Assembly (NCBI GenBank): GCA_947458675.1
Contig: CANHAW010000179.1
Coordinates: forward strand, 1 to 5,060
DNA length: 5,060 bases
Direction of reading: 5' to 3'
From: Beijerinckiaceae bacterium
Lineage (GTDB): Bacteria; Pseudomonadota; Alphaproteobacteria; Rhizobiales; Beijerinckiaceae
Shown: one piece after another, positions 1 through 5,060 of the stretch
Position numbering within the stretch: position 1 is the stretch's first letter
Layout: the number at the start of each line of letters is the position of its first letter
Program-made: the position numbers and the translations under genes
Notes under the pieces: generated by a model
Database searches by the model: none
Seen by the model: the letters and a program-made list of their open reading frames with translations, nothing else
Told to the model about the DNA's origin: nothing

Positions 1-1231
1 CGCCGATCACCGCCAGCCAATAGAAGCCCGCTTCGACCGCCGGCTGGAAGACATAAAGCTTGGCGAAGAAGCCAGCGAGTGGCGGAATGCCGGCCAGCGA
101 AAGCATCATCATGGCGATGAAAAAGGCCATGACGCCATTGTTGCGCGACAGGCCCGCGAGATCGGCAATCGTCTCGACATAGCGATCACCAATGCGCATC
201 GACAAAAGCGCAGCGAAAGTGCCGAGCGTCATGGCCAGATAAATCGCCATGTAAATCAGCACGCCATAAATGCCAGATTGTGTGCCCGGCACCAGGCCAA
301 CCATGGCAAAGCCCATATGGCCGATCGACGAATAGGCCATAAGGCGCTTGAGATTGGTCTGGCCGATTGCGGCAAACGAACCAAGCGCCATGGACAGCAA
401 AGAGATGAAGATCAGGATCTGCTGCCATTGCGGCATGATGCCCGGAAAGGCCGTGATGATGATGCGCAGAGTGATCGCGACAGCCGCCATCTTAGGCGCG
501 GAAGCGAAAAAGGCCGTGACCGGCGTTGGCGCGCCTTCATAAACATCGGGCGTCCACATGTGGAACGGCACCATCGACATTTTGAACGCAAGGCCGGCCA
601 GAAGGAAGACAAGGCCGAAGACCACGCCGAGCGAGACATTCCCCTTGAGCGCGTCAGCAATGCCGGTGAAGGAAACCGTGCCGGCAAAACCATAGAGAAG
701 CGAGGCGCCATAAAGCAGCATGCCGGACGACAAAGCGCTCAGAACGAAATATTTCAGACCGGCTTCAGAGGCGCGCAGATTGTCGCGATGGAAGGCAGCG
801 AGCACATAAAGCGACAGGCTCATCAATTCGAGGCCGAGATAGAGGCCGATGAGATTTTGCGCCGAGATCAGCATGCACATGCCGGTTGTCGCCAACAGGA
901 TGAGCACCGGATATTCGAACTGATCGATCTTTTCGCGCGCCATATATTCGCGCGACAGCAAAAGGCTCACCATCGAACCGATGAGCGCAAGACCCTTCAT
1001 GAAGCGTCCGAATGCATCATCGATGAAAGCGCCGTCCCAGATCACCACCTTGCCGGCAAGGGGCGTGAACAGAGTGAGGAAAGCAATGCCGATGATCGCA
1101 ATGGCGAGTTCGGAAATGATCCAGTCGCCCTTATGGCCCTTGAAGGCACCGAGCATGAGGAGCACGAGCGCGCCCCCCGCCAGGATGAGCTCCGGCAGAG
1201 TATGTGCAAGCGCGAAAGAAATGGGCGTCAT
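1..1231 (-). CDS. nuoN: NADH-quinone oxidoreductase subunit N (antiporter-like proton pump), 3'-partial
   Basis: NuoN is the third antiporter-like subunit of complex I (homolog of ND2), next to NuoK in the membrane arm. The frame opens with ATG at 1229-1231 and runs without a stop to the left edge. It gives 410 full codons plus one base. The family is usually about 480 residues, so roughly 70 residues, probably the last two helices, lie outside. My translation begins MTPISFALAHTLPELILAGG. It carries LIGLYLGLELMSLSLYVLAA (127-146), SMVPFHMWTPDVYEGAPTPV (219-238), KRLMAYSSIGHMGFAMVGL (295-313) and LSLAGIPPLAGFFAKLYVF (377-395). The proton-path residues are in place: Glu135, Lys217 in LAFKMSM, Lys247 in SAPKMAA and Lys391 in FFAKLYV. 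They match E. coli Glu133, Lys217, Lys247 and Lys395. It starts 12 nt after nuoM with GAGGA at nine bases. NuoN is normally the last nuo gene, but what follows is not visible. Confidence 0.97.
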   Translation of the reverse strand, partial: MTPISFALAHTLPELILAGGALVLLMLGAFKGHKGDWIISELAIAIIGIAFLTLFTPLAGKVVIWDGAFIDDAFGRFMKGLALIGSMVSLLLSREYMAREKIDQFEYPVLILLATTGMCMLISAQNLIGLYLGLELMSLSLYVLAAFHRDNLRASEAGLKYFVLSALSSGMLLYGASLLYGFAGTVSFTGIADALKGNVSLGVVFGLVFLLAGLAFKMSMVPFHMWTPDVYEGAPTPVTAFFASAPKMAAVAITLRIIITAFPGIMPQWQQILIFISLLSMALGSFAAIGQTNLKRLMAYSSIGHMGFAMVGLVPGTQSGIYGVLIYMAIYLAMTLGTFAALLSMRIGDRYVETIADLAGLSRNNGVMAFFIAMMMLSLAGIPPLAGFFAKLYVFQPAVEAGFYWLAVIG

Positions 1232-1240
1232 GGTCTCGTG

Positions 1241-1245
1241 TCCTC
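1241..1245 (-). promoter_or_regulatory. Shine-Dalgarno of nuoN overlapping the nuoM stop
   Basis: The coding strand reads TGAGGA at the nuoM end, so GAGGA shares its first two bases with the TGA stop codon. It lies nine bases before the nuoN ATG (1229-1231). This supports the chosen nuoN start and suggests that translation of nuoN follows that of nuoM. Confidence 0.7.
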
Positions 1246-2755
1246 AGTGCAGCGCCAGCGCGGCCGTCTTGGTCGCCGAAAGCGCCGTGTCGAGATTTTT
1301 TACAAGCAGAGAGACGGAGGCCGCACAGGCGTCGAGGATCGGGCCTGGCTGAACTCCGTAATAGATCGTCAGCAGAACGAGCGGTGCAAGAAGCACCATC
1401 TCCCGCGGCGAGACATCCTGAATCGCCTTGAGATTGGGCTTGTCGAGCACGCCAAAGACAACGCGGCGATAAAGGTAGAGTGCGTAAGCGGCCGACAGGA
1501 TCACGCCAGTTGTGGCAAAAAACGCAACCCAAGTATTGGCCTTGAACGCGCCCATCAGCGTGAGGAATTCACCGACAAATCCGGACGTGCCCGGCAGGCC
1601 GACATTGGCCATGGTGAAAATGAGGAAAGCCACCGCATAGATCGGCATGCGATTGACGAGACCGCCATAGGCTGAAATCTCGCGCGTATGCATGCGGTCA
1701 TAGACGACGCCGACACACAGGAAGAGCGCGCCCGAGACAATGCCATGCGACACCATCTGGAAGACTGCGCCCTGCACGCCCTGCTCGTTCATGGCGAAAA
1801 TGCCCATGGTGACAAAACCCATGTGCGCCACGGATGAATAAGCGATGAGCTTCTTCATATCCTCTTGAACCATCGCCACCAGCGACGTGTAAACAATGGC
1901 GATGACAGAGAGAGTGAAGACGAGCGGCGCAAAATATTGCGATGCATCGGGGAACATGGGCAGCGAGAAGCGCAGGAAGCCATAGCCGCCCATTTTCAGC
2001 AAAATGCCGGCCAGGATGACAGAGCCAGCCGTCGGCGCTTCCACATGCGCGTCAGGCAGCCAGGTGTGCACCGGCCACATCGGCATTTTCACTGCGAAAG
2101 AGGCGAAGAAGGCAAGCCAGAGCCATTTCTGCATCGACACGCCGAATTGCGTCTTGAGCAGAACCGTAATGTCGGTCGTGCCGGCCACTGCATACATGGC
2201 GAAGATCGCCAGCAGCATGAGCAGCGAACCTGCCAGCGTGTAGAGGAAGAATTTGAACGAGGCATAAATGCGCCGCTTGCCGCCCCAAATGCCGATGATC
2301 AGGAACATCGGGATGAGGCCGCCTTCGAAGAAGACGTAGAAGAGCACCAGATCCAGCGCCGCAAAGACGCCGATCATCAGCGTCTCAAGCACAAGGAAAG
2401 CGATCATATATTCGCGCACGCGCGTCTCAATCGATTCCCATGAGGCCAGAATGCAGAAAGGCATCAGGAAGGTCGTCAGCAGGACGAAGGGCATGGAAAT
2501 GCCATCGACGCCGAGCTTGTAGAGAATGGTCTCACCAAGCCATGTCTTTTGCTCAATCAGCTGGAAGGCAGGATTGGCCGGATCGAAGCGATCCCAGGCG
2601 ACAAGCGAGAGAATGAAAGTCGCAACAGTCGTGATGAGCGCCGCCCAGCGCACATTGCGCCGTGTTGCTTCATCATCGCCGCGCAAGGCGAGAATAAAAG
2701 CCGCGCCAACAAGCGGCAGGAAGATCAGGCCGGAGAGGATGCCGAAGCCAAACAT
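1244..2755 (-). CDS. nuoM: NADH-quinone oxidoreductase subunit M (antiporter-like proton pump)
   Basis: NuoM is the middle antiporter-like subunit of the complex I membrane arm (homolog of ND4 and MrpD), with 14 expected membrane helices. The product is 503 residues, a normal length for the family. Signature stretches are [19 protein letters not shown] (141-159), [20 protein letters not shown] (222-241) and [16 protein letters not shown] (389-404). The key charged residues are all present: Glu144, Lys223, Lys254 (ILLKMGGYG) and Glu396. They match E. coli Glu144, Lys234, Lys265 and Glu407, the last three with a constant offset of 11. The ATG start at 2753-2755 is supported by a strong GGAGG at 2765-2769, nine bases upstream, and by the TGATG overlap with the nuoL stop, which suggests coupled translation. 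The TGA stop (1244-1246) is 12 nt before nuoN. I see no frameshift, truncation or unusual codon use. Confidence 0.98.
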   Translation of the reverse strand: MFGFGILSGLIFLPLVGAAFILALRGDDEATRRNVRWAALITTVATFILSLVAWDRFDPANPAFQLIEQKTWLGETILYKLGVDGISMPFVLLTTFLMPFCILASWESIETRVREYMIAFLVLETLMIGVFAALDLVLFYVFFEGGLIPMFLIIGIWGGKRRIYASFKFFLYTLAGSLLMLLAIFAMYAVAGTTDITVLLKTQFGVSMQKWLWLAFFASFAVKMPMWPVHTWLPDAHVEAPTAGSVILAGILLKMGGYGFLRFSLPMFPDASQYFAPLVFTLSVIAIVYTSLVAMVQEDMKKLIAYSSVAHMGFVTMGIFAMNEQGVQGAVFQMVSHGIVSGALFLCVGVVYDRMHTREISAYGGLVNRMPIYAVAFLIFTMANVGLPGTSGFVGEFLTLMGAFKANTWVAFFATTGVILSAAYALYLYRRVVFGVLDKPNLKAIQDVSPREMVLLAPLVLLTIYYGVQPGPILDACAASVSLLVKNLDTALSATKTAALALH

Positions 2756-4755
2756 CAGCGTATTCCTCCGACCAGATACCAGGTGATGATGGCGGCAAGG
2801 CCGATCAGCATCGCGAAGGCATAATGATAAATATAGCCGGTCTGCAATTTGACGACGCGGTTGGTGACGTCGATCACGCGCGCAGAAATGCCGTCCGGCC
2901 CCATGCCATCGATAATGCGCCCGTCGCCGCCCTTCCAGAACAGGCGACCAAGCCAGAAGGCCGGGCGCACGAAGATGCGATCATAGAGCTCGTCAAAATA
3001 CCATTTGTTGAGCAGGAATTTGTAGAGCAGCGGATTGGAATCCGCGATGCGCTTCGCCGTGCCCGGATAGATCACATAGATCAAGAGCGACAGAACGAAG
3101 CCCAGAACCATCATCACCGTCGCGCCATAGACGGCAACAGCCGGCACAGTGTGGATCTCGTGCAGGATGTGATTGTTCGGTCCCGTAAAGAGCGAGCCCT
3201 TCCAGAAACTGTCATAGGCCGCGCCAATGAAATGGCCGGAGAAGGCAATGCCTGCAAACAAAGCGCCGACCGCCAGCGCGCCAAGCGGCACCAGCATCAC
3301 GAGCGGCGATTCATGCGGCTTGTGGTCGCCATGGCCATGATGCGCATGATCGTCATTGGCGGCCGCATGGGCATGATCGTCGTGATGATCATGGCCGTGC
3401 GCCTTGCGCTCGCCATAGAAGGTCATGAACACCAGACGCCATGAATAGAAAGACGTCAGGCCGGCAGCAATGATCGTCATGATAAAGGCGAAAACAGCAG
3501 CACCTGAGTGCGCGCTGCCCGCATAGGCCGCCTCGATGATCGCATCTTTCGAATAATAGCCAGCCGTGAAGGGGAAGCCGGTGAGTGCCAGCGTCCCGAT
3601 CGTCATCATCCAGAAGGTGAACGGGATCTCCTTGCGAAGCCCGCCCATATTGCGCATGTCCTGTTCATGATGCATGGCGTGAATGACGGAGCCCGCACCC
3701 AAGAACAAAAGCGCCTTGAAGAAAGCGTGGGTGAACAGGTGGAAAATGGCCAGCGAATAGCCGCCAACACCCAGCGCCACAAACATGTAACCGAGCTGCG
3801 AGCAGGTTGAATAAGCAATCACGCGCTTAATGTCGTTTTGCACAAGACCGACGGTGGCGGCGAAAAAGGCGGTGATCGCACCAATGACGGTGACGACAGT
3901 CAAAGCCGCAGGTGCCAGTTCGAAAATGGGTGACAGACGCGCAACCATGAAGACGCCCGCCGTGACCATGGTCGCGGCATGAATGAGCGCGGACACAGGC
4001 GTCGGGCCTTCCATCGCATCCGGAAGCCAGGTGTGCAGCAGGAATTGCGCCGATTTACCCATGGCGCCCATGAAGAGCAGAAGGCAGGTGAGCGTGAGTG
4101 CATCGACATGCAGGCCGAAAGCATCGATCGGATTGCCGGCAAGGCCGGGCACAGCTGCAAAAATCTGATCGAAAGCGACCGAGCCCGTCAGGGCGAAGAT
4201 CATGAAAATGCCGAGCGCAAAACCGAAATCGCCGACGCGATTGACGACGAAAGCCTTGATCGCCGCAGCATTGGCCGAGGGCTTTTCATACCAGAAGCCA
4301 ATCAGCAGATAGGAGGCGAGGCCGACGCCCTCCCAGCCGAAGAACATTTGCACCAGATTGTCGGAGGTCACCAGCATGAGCATGGCGAAAGTGAACAGCG
4401 ACAGATAGGCAAAGAAACGCGCGCGGCTCTTGTCCTCGTGCATGTAGCCGATGGAATAGAGATGGACGAGCGCCGACACCGAGGTGACAACCACCAGCAT
4501 AACTGAGGTCAGCGTATCCACCCGCAAAGCCCAGTCGACGCGCAGATTGCCCGACGTGATCCAATTCGCCAGCACGGGCACGCTCATCGGCGCATTGCCA
4601 TAGCCAACCTGGATGAAGGCAATCCACGACAAAGCGGCGGATGCGAAGAGCAGACCCGTTGTGACGAGTTCTGCCGGGCGCGCGCCGAGTTGCCGGCCAA
4701 AAAGCCCTGCAATGAGGAAGCCGAGGAGCGGCAGGAAGACGATTGCCTGATACAT
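2755..4755 (-). CDS. nuoL: NADH-quinone oxidoreductase subunit L (distal antiporter-like proton pump)
   Basis: NuoL is the outermost proton-pumping subunit of complex I, homologous to ND5 and MrpA, with 16 expected membrane helices. The 666-residue product has the family N-terminus [13 protein letters not shown] and the hallmark [20 protein letters not shown] (241-260). Expected proton-path residues are visible: Glu142 in [10 protein letters not shown], Asp176 in VNRVGDFG, Lys234 in GAMGKSAQ, Lys347 in [10 protein letters not shown] and Lys403 in YYSKDA. They match E. coli Glu144, Asp178, Lys229, Lys342 and Lys399. The region from about 565 to 640 should form the long lateral helix HL, followed by the last membrane helix (about 644-664). 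Residues 453-481 are an unusual His/Asp-rich loop, described separately. The ATG start is 9 nt after the nuoK stop. It lacks a well-placed Shine-Dalgarno: the nearest AAGGG (4769-4773) is 13 nt away, so translation may depend on coupling to nuoK. The TGA stop overlaps the nuoM start by one base. Confidence 0.98.
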   Translation of the reverse strand: MYQAIVFLPLLGFLIAGLFGRQLGARPAELVTTGLLFASAALSWIAFIQVGYGNAPMSVPVLANWITSGNLRVDWALRVDTLTSVMLVVVTSVSALVHLYSIGYMHEDKSRARFFAYLSLFTFAMLMLVTSDNLVQMFFGWEGVGLASYLLIGFWYEKPSANAAAIKAFVVNRVGDFGFALGIFMIFALTGSVAFDQIFAAVPGLAGNPIDAFGLHVDALTLTCLLLFMGAMGKSAQFLLHTWLPDAMEGPTPVSALIHAATMVTAGVFMVARLSPIFELAPAALTVVTVIGAITAFFAATVGLVQNDIKRVIAYSTCSQLGYMFVALGVGGYSLAIFHLFTHAFFKALLFLGAGSVIHAMHHEQDMRNMGGLRKEIPFTFWMMTIGTLALTGFPFTAGYYSKDAIIEAAYAGSAHSGAAVFAFIMTIIAAGLTSFYSWRLVFMTFYGERKAHGHDHHDDHAHAAANDDHAHHGHGDHKPHESPLVMLVPLGALAVGALFAGIAFSGHFIGAAYDSFWKGSLFTGPNNHILHEIHTVPAVAVYGATVMMVLGFVLSLLIYVIYPGTAKRIADSNPLLYKFLLNKWYFDELYDRIFVRPAFWLGRLFWKGGDGRIIDGMGPDGISARVIDVTNRVVKLQTGYIYHYAFAMLIGLAAIITWYLVGGIR
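2765..2769 (-). promoter_or_regulatory. Shine-Dalgarno of nuoM inside the nuoL 3' end
   Basis: The coding strand reads GGAGG (cctcc on the plus strand) nine bases before the nuoM ATG, within the last codons of nuoL. Together with the TGATG junction (2753-2757) it fixes the nuoM start and would allow terminating nuoL ribosomes to re-initiate. Confidence 0.8.
3313..3399 (-). other. His/Asp-rich cytoplasmic loop within NuoL
   Basis: NuoL residues 453-481 contain 12 histidines and 6 aspartates in 29 residues, in patterns such as [11 protein letters not shown] and [14 protein letters not shown]. The segment lies between two hydrophobic stretches (about 420-446 and 484-507) that I take as TM13 and TM14. 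By the usual NuoL topology, with a periplasmic N-terminus, an odd-numbered helix is followed by a cytoplasmic loop. The same loop in E. coli NuoL is shorter and only mildly His-containing, as I recall it. The composition resembles metal-binding His loops of cation transporters, but metal binding is an inference. No catalytic residue of the family lies inside the insertion. Confidence 0.85.
3340..3381 (-). repeat. 15-bp tandem-type duplication inside the NuoL His loop
   Basis: The plus-strand words atgggcatgatcgtc (3367-3381) and atgcgcatgatcgtc (3340-3354) differ at one base of 15 and are offset by 27 bp. On the coding strand both encode DDHAH, at residues 459-463 and 468-472, so the period is nine codons. 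This suggests that the loop grew by in-frame duplication or slippage. The rest of each nine-codon unit (AAAN versus HGHG) is not conserved. Confidence 0.8.
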
Positions 4756-4764
4756 GGCGGCCGC

Positions 4765-5060
4765 TTAGCCCTTCATGACGTTGATATCCTCAACCGCGAT
4801 CGAACCGCGGTTGCGGAAATAGGTGACGAGCACAGCAAGACCAATGGCGGCTTCTGCTGCAGCGACAGTGAGAATGAGAAGGGAGAACACCTGCCCGGTC
4901 AGATCGCTCAGGAAGGCAGAGAAAGCGACGAGGTTGATATTGACCGAGAGCAGGATCAGCTCGACCGACATCAGAATGATGATGATGTTCTTGCGGTTGA
5001 GGATGATGCCTGCCACGCCGAGCGTGAAGAGCATGGCCGCAACGATCAGGTAATGTGTCA
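4765..5060 (-). CDS. nuoK: NADH-quinone oxidoreductase subunit K, 5'-partial
   Basis: NuoK is a small three-helix membrane subunit of respiratory complex I (homologous to mitochondrial ND4L and MrpC). It lies in the cytoplasmic membrane between the NuoN antiporter-like subunit and the NuoA/J/H end of the arm. The frame is open to the right edge of the window. It gives 97 complete codons, beginning [14 protein letters not shown], and ends at a TAA stop (4765-4767). The internal ATG at 5034 is not the likely start, because the THYL segment upstream of it belongs to the family N-terminus; about 4-5 residues are missing, for a usual length near 102. The two membrane glutamates of the family are present: Glu in the MSVELILL helix (4960-4962) and Glu in the [12 protein letters not shown] helix (4852-4854). 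They are 36 residues apart, as are E. coli Glu36 and Glu72. The C-terminus VEDINVMKG is typical of alphaproteobacteria. It is followed 9 nt later by nuoL. Identification is secure; only the true start is unseen. Confidence 0.97.
   Translation of the reverse strand, partial: THYLIVAAMLFTLGVAGIILNRKNIIIILMSVELILLSVNINLVAFSAFLSDLTGQVFSLLILTVAAAEAAIGLAVLVTYFRNRGSIAVEDINVMKG

Noticed and set aside
1232..1243. Possible regulatory element or terminator in the nuoM-nuoN gap.
   Set aside because: The gap is only 12 nt and is explained by the nuoN ribosome binding site. No hairpin with a T-run is seen.
278..1675. A 465-codon open frame on the plus strand.
   Set aside because: It lies antisense to nuoN and nuoM, spans their junction, and its product is rich in Arg, His, Glu, Asp and Gln with no recognisable domain. 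That is the usual antisense reading of genes for hydrophobic proteins.
1865..2443. Plus-strand open frame of 192 codons, and a similar one of 175 codons at 3979-4506.
   Set aside because: Both are antisense to strongly conserved nuoM or nuoL sequence and give charged, low-hydrophobicity products with no family resemblance.
3313..3399. Reading the His-rich segment as a foreign insertion or a fused metal-binding domain.
   Set aside because: It is short, in frame, low in complexity and confined to a loop that exists in the family, so loop expansion is the simpler explanation.
2824..3444. Plus-strand open frame of 206 codons.
   Set aside because: It is antisense to nuoL. Its Met/Ile/Val-rich end is just the opposite strand of the His/Asp codons of the NuoL loop. 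No domain is recognisable.
4765..5034. nuoK starting at the internal ATG at 5034.
   Set aside because: The frame continues upstream to the window edge with family-typical THYLIVAA residues, so this ATG is an internal methionine.

Overview
This window is the distal part of a bacterial complex I operon (NADH:quinone oxidoreductase, nuo), read entirely on the minus strand. From right to left, which is the direction of transcription, it holds nuoK (5' end cut by the window edge), nuoL (complete), nuoM (complete) and nuoN (3' end cut by the window edge). This K-L-M-N order is the standard bacterial one. All four products are integral membrane subunits. NuoL, NuoM and NuoN are the three antiporter-like proton-pumping subunits, and NuoK is a small subunit (MrpC-like) that joins them to the rest of the membrane arm.

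The protein style suggests an alphaproteobacterium, probably of the Hyphomicrobiales (Rhizobiales). The indications are the NuoK segment [14 protein letters not shown] followed by an LNRKN stretch, the NuoK C-terminus VEDINVMKG, the NuoL N-terminus [20 protein letters not shown], and a histidine/aspartate-rich loop in NuoL. The base composition is moderately GC-rich. This placement rests on recalled family resemblance, not on a search, and no genus is claimed.

Layout: 4765-5060 nuoK (partial); a 9-nt gap; 2755-4755 nuoL; a one-base TGATG overlap; 1244-2755 nuoM; a 12-nt gap; 1-1231 nuoN (partial). Essentially every base is coding. There is no promoter, terminator, RNA gene, mobile element or CRISPR array to report, as expected for the interior of an operon. 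Tight spacing, one stop/start overlap, and Shine-Dalgarno sequences embedded in the end of the preceding gene point to co-transcription and coupled translation.

The glutamates and lysines known to matter for proton transfer are in place in all four subunits, so the pump looks intact. The one feature that departs from the E. coli-type family is a 29-residue His/Asp-rich insertion in NuoL between predicted TM13 and TM14. It contains a near-perfect 15-bp tandem duplication. I found no undescribed system here; this is a conserved housekeeping locus.
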